Of a stretch of 64,000 bases of DNA, positions 56,547 through 64,000 are shown piece after piece (the first letter of the stretch is position 1; the number at the start of each line of letters is the position of its first letter). The DNA lies in the NCBI RefSeq assembly GCF_010672525.1, contig NZ_JAAHGH010000012.1, positions 62,001 through 126,000 on the forward strand, read 5' to 3'. The DNA comes from Okeania sp. SIO2B3. GTDB lineage: Bacteria > Cyanobacteriota > Cyanobacteriia > Cyanobacteriales > Microcoleaceae. Position numbers and translations under genes: made by a program. The notes under the pieces were generated by a model, which was not told where the DNA came from, ran no database searches, and saw only the letters and a program-made list of their open reading frames with translations.

Positions 56547-56747
56547 GGTTTATCAATCAGCAAAAGCGATATAAGGTATTGATTTCTGTGACTATACTAA
56601 TATAAATTAAAAGAATCTCTCTAAAGTAAGAAACTGAGGAATATCAATTCTTGCCATCTGGAAGTCACGAGAGATGATTTTGCTCAAAAAATTAACCTTT
56701 TTCTTGACTTCCTTCGAGTTAAAATATCTAATACTAAACTAGCTAAA

Positions 56748-57692
56748 ATGCGCTCCTATTCATTAATTGCTCCTGCTAAAATTAATCTGTATCTGGAAAT
56801 TATAGGCGATCGCCCAGATGGTTATCATGAATTAGCAATGGTTTTGCAAAGCATTAGTCTTGCGGACAGAATAGATATTCGTGCCATTGGAATTGAAAAT
56901 ATTGTGGTTCGATGCGAACATCCCCTGGTTCCTGCTGATGGTGACAATATTGCTTACCGAGCAGCTTCCTTGATCGGTAAACAATTTCCAGATGTATTTG
57001 CCAGGTATGGTGGTGTTGAAATTACCATCAATAAGCAGATTCCTGTAGCAGCAGGGTTAGCAGGAGGTTCCACAGATGCAGCAGCGGTATTAGTGGGATT
57101 AGATTTAATGTGGGAACTTGGTTTAACTCAGGGAGAGTTGCAAGAGTTGGGGGCACAGTTGGGTTCAGATGTTCCTTTTTGTGTTAGTGGCGGGACAGCA
57201 TTGGCAACTGGACGTGGCGAAATTCTCTCCCCACTACCAAATTTAGACAGATTGTATGTGGTCTTGGCTAAATACAAGAATCTTTCTATTTCTACACCTT
57301 GGAGTTATCGAACTTATCGTCAAGAATTCGGTCATACTTATATTGATGATACTGAAGCTCGGGAAAATAGTATACAAAGAGTACATTCTGGACCAATGGT
57401 TTCGGCGATCGCTCACCAAGATAATATAGAGATTGGAAAACTATTGCACAACGATTTAGAAAAGGTGGCTTTACCAGAATATCCACAATTATTAAAATTA
57501 AGAGAAGCTTTTGCGTCCCAAAATGTTTTAGGAGCTATGATGTCGGGATCTGGACCTACTATATTTGCTTTGACAGAATCTCTTGCTCAAGCACAGGAAG
57601 TTGAGGCCGCAGTAAAAGCAAAAATGGCTGACCCCGGTCTAGAATTCTGGATAGCACAGTTTAACTCTAGTGGCATTACTGTTGCTCATTGA
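56748..57692 (+). CDS. ispE: 4-diphosphocytidyl-2-C-methyl-D-erythritol kinase
   Basis: A 314-residue GHMP kinase. MRSYSLIAPAKINLYLEIIG with GDRPDGYHEL opens the protein, the ATP loop is PVAAGLAGGSTDAAA near residue 100, and GAMMSGSGPTIFAL near 263 is the third GHMP motif. IspE phosphorylates CDP-methylerythritol in the MEP pathway that supplies isoprenoids for carotenoids, phytol and quinones. Length and motifs are normal. A DUF3082 membrane protein gene lies about 420 bases downstream on the same strand, a neighbourhood I recall from other cyanobacteria. It is an essential housekeeping gene. Confidence 0.96.
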   Translation: MRSYSLIAPAKINLYLEIIGDRPDGYHELAMVLQSISLADRIDIRAIGIENIVVRCEHPLVPADGDNIAYRAASLIGKQFPDVFARYGGVEITINKQIPVAAGLAGGSTDAAAVLVGLDLMWELGLTQGELQELGAQLGSDVPFCVSGGTALATGRGEILSPLPNLDRLYVVLAKYKNLSISTPWSYRTYRQEFGHTYIDDTEARENSIQRVHSGPMVSAIAHQDNIEIGKLLHNDLEKVALPEYPQLLKLREAFASQNVLGAMMSGSGPTIFALTESLAQAQEVEAAVKAKMADPGLEFWIAQFNSSGITVAH

Positions 57693-58111
57693 AGAGGGAA
57701 GAGAACAGGAGGCAGAAAGTATAGCAATGAGCGCTGGTATATTTACAAATTGCAGGAGGGGCCAAATAGCTAAAAGTCTTATATTATCAGCAATTTATTT
57801 CCCCTTCCGGAGCTGTTGCCTGCGCACAGCGCTATAGAAGGAAAATATACTGCTTTAAATTGGCAATTGTTAATAACTATTATACTCTGTTTCTTATTCT
57901 TGAAAGTTCTAGAAATATGTATTTTCTTTTGCCAAGTTATCAACTGCTATATTGAATTTTCATTTTTCCCATAATTCTAATATAGCAATAGCTAGAGCGG
58001 TGAACTTATGCTGATGATGAATCTTAGACTAGGCAATATTTTTTCCAATTTTGCCTGTTACCTGCTATAGTTACAAACAATTTTTATTCCGACTTCAACC
58101 ATTCAAAATAT

Positions 58112-58441
58112 ATGACAAATTTAAGTCCCAAATCTCAGAAAACATCTGCTTCAAATGTCAATCCTTTACAATGTTTAGCTAGTGCGATAATTGCTGGTGG
58201 TTTAGCCACGCTTGCCTATATGTTAATGAAATCTATTTCTGAGACATTTGCTAGTAAGCCTATTATTTCAGATAACGTTTTTGTGGTGAATATTTCGACT
58301 GCTGTTCGTGCTTTAGTGGTGGGAGTTACTGCTTTAGCTACTTGTATGTGTGCGATGGTTACTTTAGGTTTAATCGCCTTAGCTATACAAATTATAATTC
58401 AGCGATTTACAAATAAAGAAATGCCTCCGAATGAAGGTTGA
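58112..58441 (+). CDS. DUF3082 membrane protein
   Basis: A 109-residue protein with two transmembrane helices (about 22-42 and 65-93). The family pattern is clear: PLQCLASAIIAGGLATLAYM, then SISETFASKPIISDNVFVVN, ISTAVRALVVGVTALATCMC, ALAIQIII. DUF3082 is found in cyanobacteria and plastid-bearing organisms; its function is not known. It lies downstream of ispE. The 57693-58111 interval contains no gene or repeat that I can define. Confidence 0.8.
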   Translation: MTNLSPKSQKTSASNVNPLQCLASAIIAGGLATLAYMLMKSISETFASKPIISDNVFVVNISTAVRALVVGVTALATCMCAMVTLGLIALAIQIIIQRFTNKEMPPNEG

Positions 58442-58668
58442 ATAGTAAAAACTTGAGAAATATCTATTTTTTCTTTATTCCTTTTTCCTTAGCAACTTTA
58501 TAATACCGATACTACCTGACTTAAATATTTGAGAAAACAAATTAAATAGAGAAAGGACTATAGTCCAGAATAAAATATAAAAAGAACTATAGTCCAGAAT
58601 ACAAATTTGTCTTTTATTAATTTATCGTTTTATCCATCGATTTGTTTAGTTCAAAAGGTATAGATAAA

Positions 58669-59448
58669 ATGTCTGAAGACCAACCACAGCAACCAAATTT
58701 AGAACAACCTGAAACTGAAGCAGTCTATCAAGAATCAACAGAAACTGCTTCCGTGACACCTGAAAGTCCACCTGAACAACAATCTACTACTGAGGAAAAA
58801 TCAGTAGTGGACAAACCTAGTCTTGGACAACAGGTTTTAGGATTAGTTCGTTCCTTATTACCAGCGTCCCTAAGTCAAAAGCTTTCTGATGGGTTATTGA
58901 CGGGGGCGATCGCTAGTATTTTTGTCCTCATTCTGGTAATTATTTTTGTTTCTGTTTCCTCTGGTCAACCTGCTACTGAGGTGGCAGATATTCCTATCTC
59001 TGAAGAAATAGAAGAAGCGATCGCCCTGGAAGAGTCTCTACCTCTAAGTGTAGATCCAGAAGTATCTGAAAATTCATTTTATGAAGCTCCTGAATCTGTG
59101 GAACCAATTATAGTTGGACCTCCAAAGTTGACACCAGAGCAAATTTTAATTGTGTCAATTCAAAATCAAATTGATGACCTTACTAATCAATATGGTGCTG
59201 GAATTATTGAATCTTTAAGAGTTAATTTTCCCAGTAGTTTATTAATTGTTGAACTGAATAATGATTGGTATGACAAAACTGAGGAAGAACAAGATAAATT
59301 AGTTAACCAAATGTTTCAAGAAGCACAAGATTTAGACTTTAGTAGCTTACAAGTTATGAACTTTCAAGGTAGAGTTATAGCTCGTAGTTCAGTAATTAAT
59401 TCTGAGATGATTGTTTTAGAGCGATCGCTTTTGGAAATACCAGGTTAA
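58669..59448 (+). CDS. Acidic membrane-anchored protein with extracytoplasmic domain
   Basis: A 259-residue protein. I chose the ATG at 58669; an in-frame TTG nine codons upstream is less likely. The first 65 residues are acidic and Gln/Pro-rich (QPQQPNLEQPETEAVYQEST). A helix near residues 88-108 (ASIFVLILVIIFVSVS) crosses the membrane. A low-complexity acidic linker precedes a C-terminal domain (about 160-259; LTPEQILIVSIQNQIDDLTN, SLRVNFPSSLLIVELNNDWY, FQGRVIARSSVI). I do not recognise the family; the layout (cytoplasmic tail, one helix, periplasmic domain) is common in cyanobacterial cell-envelope proteins. Confidence 0.65.
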   Translation: MSEDQPQQPNLEQPETEAVYQESTETASVTPESPPEQQSTTEEKSVVDKPSLGQQVLGLVRSLLPASLSQKLSDGLLTGAIASIFVLILVIIFVSVSSGQPATEVADIPISEEIEEAIALEESLPLSVDPEVSENSFYEAPESVEPIIVGPPKLTPEQILIVSIQNQIDDLTNQYGAGIIESLRVNFPSSLLIVELNNDWYDKTEEEQDKLVNQMFQEAQDLDFSSLQVMNFQGRVIARSSVINSEMIVLERSLLEIPG

Positions 59449-59634
59449 CGAAGTCAGAAGTCATAAGTTAACCCACCCGCGGGTCTCTCCGGTGGAGGGG
59501 AGGGGAAGTAGGGGATTTGAGCTTCGCTTTATTTTGATAAAAAAAACTTTCTCCTTTTCTTCCTCTTCTTCCTTCTTCTTACTTCTTTCTTTCCTCCTAA
59601 CTCCTGATTAGGAAAACTATAGTATCAATTTGAC

Positions 59635-59910
59635 ATACTCCCGACGTTGCGCTAACGCGACAACACGGAATTCGTCTCTCAGAAAAAAAAGCTGACTGCT
59701 GTTTATACAGAGGTGATGTCCTCCCCCTGTGTTTAGAACAATTAAAATCTATTTATTTGTAATTGTCAATAGCTATCAATGCATATGCTACAATACAATA
59801 TATATACTACAAAAAGAAAATCCCCGATGAACAACACAGATAACGCCCGGCTTTCCCATACGGCGCTCTCCTCCGGGAGAGCGCGGGACTTCCCGCCGGG
59901 GGAGTTAAAT
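59635..59910. mobile_element. Deletion derivative of IS605-type element (PATE-like)
   Basis: TGACATACTCCCGACGTTGC on the left matches the right end of the tnpB element at 29124. CTCCGGGAGAGCGCGGGACT near 59870 matches its left end at 30735. The 240 bases between have no transposase. Palindromes at both ends could still be mobilised in trans. Confidence 0.7.
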
Positions 59911-59994
59911 TAAAATAGTTTAATTATCCGCAAAATATTTATTTATAGTTGATTCAGCTATTGATAACCAAGGCATTTATACAAAAAGTATATG

Positions 59995-60237
59995 TAAGCA
60001 TTTCCTGCGGACTGCTGCGCAAACAGCAGTCCGCCAGCCTCCTATGGTAGGAACTGCGTTATCAGCTATGTGTTATTAACTCATTATCATACTAGAAGGG
60101 AATTATCCATCAAGGAGAATCAAAATTCATTAATGAAATTGGCTATAACCTAACCTCAGTTATTGCTTGAATAGTTCATAGATCTGACTGCTGTTTGCGC
60201 AGCATTCCGTGGGAAATGCTAATAGCTGAATGCTTAC
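59995..60237. mobile_element. TAAGCATT-family MITE with 9-bp duplication
   Basis: Ends TAAGCATTTCC and GCTGAATGCTTAC. The flanks AAGTATATG (59986-59994) and AAGTATATT (60238-60246) match in eight of nine bases. Confidence 0.8.
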
Positions 60238-60358
60238 AAGTATATTATTAAAATTTTTTATTTATAGTGGTGCTTTAATTAATATATTGCCATAACCAAT
60301 AATTTTGTAGTATAATCAAAAATTACAGATAAAAAATCAAGTGTAATTAGAATATTTT

Positions 60359-60829
60359 ATGAATAAAAAAAGCGGTGAAGGATATAAAATAATTAGTGAT
60401 AATCGCCAAGCTAGATTTAACTATCATATTATTGAAACTTATGAAGCTGGTGTTGCATTACAAGGAACAGAAGTAAAATCAATTCGAGAAGGTAAGGTCA
60501 ATTTACGAGATGGTTATGCCTTAATCCGTAATAATGAAGCATGGTTACTGAACGTTCATATTTCTCCATACCAAAAAGCAGGAGAATTTTTCAATCACGA
60601 ACCTCGTCGTAGTAGGAGACTATTGTTACACAAACAAGAAATTCGTAAATTGATTGGTAAGGTAGAACAACAGGGATTAACTTTAGTACCATTGAGGATG
60701 TATTTTAAGCGCGGTTGGGTAAAAGTTGATATTGCTTTAGCACAGGGTAAAAAGCTCTATGATAAGCGTGAAACTATTAAACAACGAGACGATAAACGGA
60801 CTATGCAAAGAGTAATGAAGCAATATTAG
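60359..60829 (+). CDS. smpB: SsrA-binding protein SmpB
   Basis: A 156-residue protein with the SmpB core: RQARFNYHIIETYEAGVALQ, GTEVKSIREGKVNLRDGYAL, YQKAGEFFNHEPRRSRRLLL, GLTLVPLRMYFK. The basic C-terminal tail (KKLYDKRETIKQRDDKRTMQ) is the part that mimics an mRNA in the ribosome. SmpB loads tmRNA onto stalled ribosomes for trans-translation. Length is standard. No tmRNA gene is recognised nearby. Confidence 0.97.
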   Translation: MNKKSGEGYKIISDNRQARFNYHIIETYEAGVALQGTEVKSIREGKVNLRDGYALIRNNEAWLLNVHISPYQKAGEFFNHEPRRSRRLLLHKQEIRKLIGKVEQQGLTLVPLRMYFKRGWVKVDIALAQGKKLYDKRETIKQRDDKRTMQRVMKQY

Positions 60830-60984
60830 AGCCACTACGCGGAAGCTAAAAGTCAATCATTTTTGATTTGTAATTGTTTTAAGACTTTGTAACCAGTTAT
60901 TTCCGCCATTCTGCACTAGAACTACCAATTTTATCCTTACCTTAGTAAATTTGAAGCTTTAGTTTACTAATACAATAATTAATC

Positions 60985-61085
60985 ATTAATCATTATCTTT
61001 CCTGAAAATGGATAGGATTGATGAAAAGGATTTTTTTCTTTATTTCTTATTTAAAGAAGAAGCTTTAAACCTGAATTATTCGGTA
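60985..61085. repeat. Truncated dispersed repeat
   Basis: It matches the ends of 4503-4684 (ATCTTTCCTG ... GGATTGATGAAAAGG, AGAAGCTTTAAACC, AATTATTCGG) but lacks the variable-core module. The rest of 60830-61227 shows no gene. Confidence 0.4.
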
Positions 61086-61227
61086 AATTGAATAATACTT
61101 ATTAGTTATATAGAAATAAAATCCGGTTATACAATATCTGTTGATCATTCTATTCACAATTAAATATTCAATCTCCCCATCTCCCCCAACTATATAATTA
61201 AGTATTCAACCAGATTTTATATTAGTT

Positions 61228-61379
61228 AGGAGTTACGCAAATTCACCTTGAAAATGCCATCTATAGGGGCGTTAACGATAGTTATGCGAAGCAAATGGCA
61301 TTGGCTAACGCCAAGCTCCGCTTTATATGTTGCGGAGCAAAACGCCCTAACTCTATTTAGTGTCTGTGCGTAAGTCCTG
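61228..61379. mobile_element. CAGGACTTACGCA-family MITE touching a stop codon
   Basis: A 152-base relative with ends TAGGAGTTACGCA and TGCGTAAGTCCTG, flanked by TTAGT (61223-61227, 61380-61384). The right duplication contains the stop codon of the lipoprotein gene, which is preserved. Confidence 0.8.
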
Positions 61380-62066
61380 TTAGTAGTTATAATTATATTC
61401 ATATTCATAATTATAAGAGTCTTCAAAATTAGTGGCGACTCTAACACCATTAGGATCGACAGTACATACAAACTTATTTCTTTCTCCATAAACATTTACC
61501 CATCCTCGCCACTGCCAACCTTCAGCAGTTTTAGTCACATTCTGAGTAGAAGACCACCGCCCATTACTAGGAATTCCCATTTCATATTGCATAAATTCTT
61601 TACAAGAACTTACCACACTAATATTACTTTTATTAATGCGATCGCCACCTTCATAAAAACGATCAGGGAAATAATCAGGATAAGTTTCTTGATGAAAATG
61701 TGCTGTTACTTCATTGTTATCAATATTGCAAATAAAACTGCTTCGTTCCCCATCAAATTCTACCCAACCTTGCCATTGCCAACCAGATGTAGATTCAGTT
61801 ATATTTTCTCTTGAAGACCACCGACTATTACGAGGAATTCCCATTTCGTATTCCATAAATTCTTGACAATAACTGACAACATAGCTGGTATTAGAATTAG
61901 CTGGAATGTGATTTTTAATTCCTACTTTTCTACGATTTATATAGTTAGGATAACCAGAACTGTGATAGCCATCATGTTTAAGTTTAATATGACTATTATT
62001 ACCAACGTCACAGGCTGCTAGAAAAACAACTGTAGCTAAAGTTATTGCTAGATTTTTGTTATTCAT
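61380..62066 (-). CDS. Lipoprotein with two tandem Cys-containing repeats
   Basis: A 228-residue protein with a lipoprotein signal (ITLATVVFLAAC, lipidated Cys19). Two repeats of about 65 residues follow: SYCQEFMEYEMGIPRNSRWS ... WQWQGWVEFDGERSSFICNI at about 67-127, and SSCKEFMQYEMGIPSNGRWS ... WQWRGWVNVYGERNKFVCTV at about 151-212. Each has two Cys that probably form one disulphide and a WQWxGWV core. I do not recognise the family. It ends in a Tyr/Asn-rich tail (YNYEYEYNYNY), possibly changed by the adjoining insertion. Confidence 0.65.
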   Translation of the reverse strand: MNNKNLAITLATVVFLAACDVGNNSHIKLKHDGYHSSGYPNYINRRKVGIKNHIPANSNTSYVVSYCQEFMEYEMGIPRNSRWSSRENITESTSGWQWQGWVEFDGERSSFICNIDNNEVTAHFHQETYPDYFPDRFYEGGDRINKSNISVVSSCKEFMQYEMGIPSNGRWSSTQNVTKTAEGWQWRGWVNVYGERNKFVCTVDPNGVRVATNFEDSYNYEYEYNYNY

Positions 62067-62206
62067 TATTCTGTGCTAGAAAATAGAATTTATAATTTAT
62101 AGTAGCACTAAAGGTGATTTTTAGAGCTGATTTTCTACAATAATCTCAAAATCAGCTAATAGGCGTTTATTTTTAGATTTTCTCTTAAAATTGCCAAGTA
62201 TTGTTG

Positions 62207-62405
62207 TAAGCATTTCCTCCGGAATGCTGCGCAAACAGCGGTCAGCTATCAGCTCTTAATTATTCATTGAAATCTGGTGGAAATTAAAAATCAAATCAAT
62301 TATTATCCATAAATTGTCAATTATTTCTCCTTCCTGTTCCCTATTTTATGGAGATGTCTATTACTCACATTGCTGATAGCTGAGTGCTAATAGCTGAATG
62401 CTTAC
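62207..62405. mobile_element. TAAGCATT-family MITE next to LysR stop codon
   Basis: Ends TAAGCATTTCC and GCTGAATGCTTAC. The flanks GTATTGTTG and ATATTGTTC share the inner seven bases. It ends 8 bases before the LysR gene stop. Confidence 0.7.
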
Positions 62406-62412
62406 ATATTGT

Positions 62413-63339
62413 TCAAAATTTTTCCCATAAAAGTGAGTTACCAAGGCGTTGAGTTAAAAAATCAATGAAAGTTTTAACTCTTAAGGAATTACGACGATTC
62501 GGTAGATAAAGTGCGTAAATACCTGTATCCATATCTATGTGGGGATAGAACTGAAAATCATTAAGTACAGCTTCGAGAAGACCCCCACGGATATCTTCTC
62601 CAATTAACCAGGTTGGCATTAAAATCAAACCACCACCATCTAAACAAACTTGCCGAAGGACTTCTGAATTATTTGCTACCAACGAGCCATTAACTTTAAC
62701 TTCACACACCTCTTTGTCTCGTTTAAATCGCCAAATTTCATAACCAGTGGAGTAGCTAAAGCACAAACAATTATGGTGAACTAAATCTTCAGGATGCTCT
62801 GGTTTACCATACTGCTGAAAATAGGCTGGACTGCCACAAACTTTGCGCGTGTATGAGGCGAGTTTGCGGACGATCCAACTAGCGCCAGAGCGTTCAAGAT
62901 TACCCAAACGAATCACCACATCGAGTTGCTCATCAACAGGATTAGCTAATCCATCACTCAAAGTCAAATTTAGTTGCATTTCAGGATATTGCACGAGAAA
63001 ATCCCGAACTAGAGGTGCAATGTAGAGTCTGCCAAAAGCTACAGGTAAACTAATTCGCAATAGACCTCGTGGTACTTCATCCTGTTCTGCAACTGAAAGA
63101 TTAGCTGCTTCTACATCTTGAAGAATTTGCACCACTTTCTCATAATATCTGCGTCCTTGGGGAGTGAGGGTAATACTACGAGTGGAACGGTTGGTTAGTT
63201 GGGTATGGAGTAGGGTTTCCAGAGCATTAACTTGGCGAGTAACTGAAGAAACAGCAACTCCTAACTGCCGAGATGCTTCTGAAAAGTTCCCCGTCTCAAC
63301 TACAAGGGTGAAGGCACGCATGGCCGCCAATTGATCCAT
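62413..63339 (-). CDS. LysR-family transcriptional regulator
   Basis: A 308-residue regulator. The winged-helix N-terminus is MDQLAAMRAFTLVVETGNFS then EASRQLGVAVSSVTRQVNAL, with TPQGRRYYEKV closing the DNA-binding domain. The effector domain (about 90-300) contains RGLLRISLPVAFGRLYIAPL and the LVQYPEMQLNLTLSDG segment typical of the CrgA/DmlR-like group. These usually control a divergent or nearby operon, but the neighbour upstream is a mobile element starting 13 bases before the start codon, so the native promoter region is displaced. Target unknown. Confidence 0.92.
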   Translation of the reverse strand: MDQLAAMRAFTLVVETGNFSEASRQLGVAVSSVTRQVNALETLLHTQLTNRSTRSITLTPQGRRYYEKVVQILQDVEAANLSVAEQDEVPRGLLRISLPVAFGRLYIAPLVRDFLVQYPEMQLNLTLSDGLANPVDEQLDVVIRLGNLERSGASWIVRKLASYTRKVCGSPAYFQQYGKPEHPEDLVHHNCLCFSYSTGYEIWRFKRDKEVCEVKVNGSLVANNSEVLRQVCLDGGGLILMPTWLIGEDIRGGLLEAVLNDFQFYPHIDMDTGIYALYLPNRRNSLRVKTFIDFLTQRLGNSLLWEKF

Positions 63340-63352
63340 AGATTTCTATTTA

Positions 63353-63610
63353 GGGCTTGCTGATTAAATCTAAAAGCATTGACATATAAAGACAAGTGCC
63401 TTTTTGGGTCTGAAATAACTTGGTTTTCAGCTCTTCATGCTCAAAAAGGAGCGTATTTTAGGCGCATAGTTGGGCAGAAAAATCAAGGGACAATTTTTAC
63501 TCCTACCTCTTCTAAATTCCCATTTCTCCCCTCCACCGGAGGGGGAGGGGCGAGGGGTGGGTTGTCTCCTGTCTCCTGTCTCCTACCCCAGCATTTCCAT
63601 ACGCAAACCC
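63353..63610. mobile_element. GGGYTTGCTGA-family MITE in the LysR promoter region
   Basis: Flanked by TATTTA (63347-63352, 63611-63616). The left end is GGGCTTGCTGATT; the right end ACGCAAACCC. It contains the GC palindrome and CTCCTGT heptamers. Confidence 0.85.
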
Positions 63611-63850
63611 TATTTACAGGTAAATTATTGCGTAAAGTGCAAAACTGTTTGGCATAAAAGCCATATTAACATCTTCTATGAATGGAGTTAAAGTAAAAAC
63701 ATGGTTAGGAAAAGGAAACAAAAACAATTAGGAATTACGCAAAAACACTGTATGTAGTAGTAAAAAACTATAGTGCAACACTATCCATAGGTTTAAAAAC
63801 TGAAAATGTGTAATTCCCGATCGCCTGGAAATTGCTCACTAAGCTAATTA

Positions 63851-64000
63851 GGGCTTGCTGATTAAACCTAAAAGCATTGACATATAAAGGTTGAGCGCAT
63901 TTTTTAGTCAAAAAAAGTCCAAGCTTAATGGTCGTAATGGTTCAAAAAAGAGCGCATTTTAGGGCTTTGTTGCGCAGAATAATCAAGGGATTATTCTTCC
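63851..64000. mobile_element. GGGYTTGCTGA-family MITE, cut by window end
   Basis: The left end GGGCTTGCTGATT is preceded by TAATTA (63845-63850). The right end is beyond the window. The interval 63617-63850 shows no gene. Confidence 0.65.

Noticed and set aside
60830-61227. A tmRNA gene near smpB
   Set aside because: I see no tRNA-Ala-like ends or peptide-tag frame; the interval holds a truncated dispersed repeat.
63720-63830. AGGAATTACGCA ... GTGTAATTCCC as a further CAGGACTTACGCA element
   Set aside because: The ends are only partly similar and no 5-bp duplication is visible.

Overview
The window looks like chromosome from an AT-rich filamentous cyanobacterium of the Trichodesmium/Okeania/Moorea type. 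It carries petN (cytochrome b6f), a PAP/fibrillin protein, a PAO/Tic55-like Rieske oxygenase, COP23, DUF3082 and DUF3747 proteins, GCGATCGC (HIP1) palindromes, heptanucleotide tandem repeats and a very high load of short mobile repeats. The genus is inference; no rRNA, tRNA or CRISPR array was recognised.

Layout. 1-5.7 kb: HhH protein, bacterioferritin, a membrane protein, the 29-codon petN, a two-domain copper oxidase with a helical exported partner, and a fibrillin. 6.4-24.4 kb: a minus-strand array of six large signalling kinases (two REC-histidine kinases, a GAF hybrid kinase, a 1806-residue Ser/Thr kinase-AAA-GAF-histidine kinase, two Cache-HAMP hybrid kinases) plus remnants of at least two further paralogues. 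24.6-29 kb: Rieske oxygenase and an HTH-TIR-AAA ATPase. 29.1-30.8 kb: a broken IS605-type TnpB element. 31.6-41 kb: small exported or hypothetical proteins, a 33-residue membrane peptide, an MBL-fold protein without its HxHxDH motif, tandem fasciclins, a GT2-TPR protein, a pseudogene and CapA. 41.9-45.8 kb: a LecB-like lectin candidate, a TM/coiled-coil/Cys-rich protein and a large membrane protein with a duplicated 3' end. 47-63 kb: oxidoreductase, dienelactone hydrolase, COP23, an HTH protein, SPFH, a broken alcohol dehydrogenase, ispE, DUF3082, smpB, a repeat lipoprotein and a LysR regulator.

The most informative structure lies between genes. At least six families of non-autonomous elements can be defined from their ends and target duplications: TACCA/TGGTA ends (3 bp, TAA/TTA), TATCATGTCCGG ends (same 3 bp target), GGGYTTGCTGA ends (6 bp, TANTTA), CAGGACTTACGCA ends (5 bp), TAAGCATT ends (9 bp) and GGCGTTGG ends (8 bp). 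They nest in one another, and the window holds several matching empty sites, so insertion order can be read directly. They have broken an alcohol dehydrogenase and kinase remnants and sit at the start or stop codons of several genes. A further module with constant ends and a variable core has inserted in frame into tnpB.

The kinases form one apparent signalling hub: three are almost contiguous (9805 gene, 35-65 bp, GAF hybrid, 2 bp, REC-kinase), and no dedicated output regulator is visible. The best candidates for something undescribed are the element ecosystem, the HTH-TIR-AAA protein and the LecB-like lectin.
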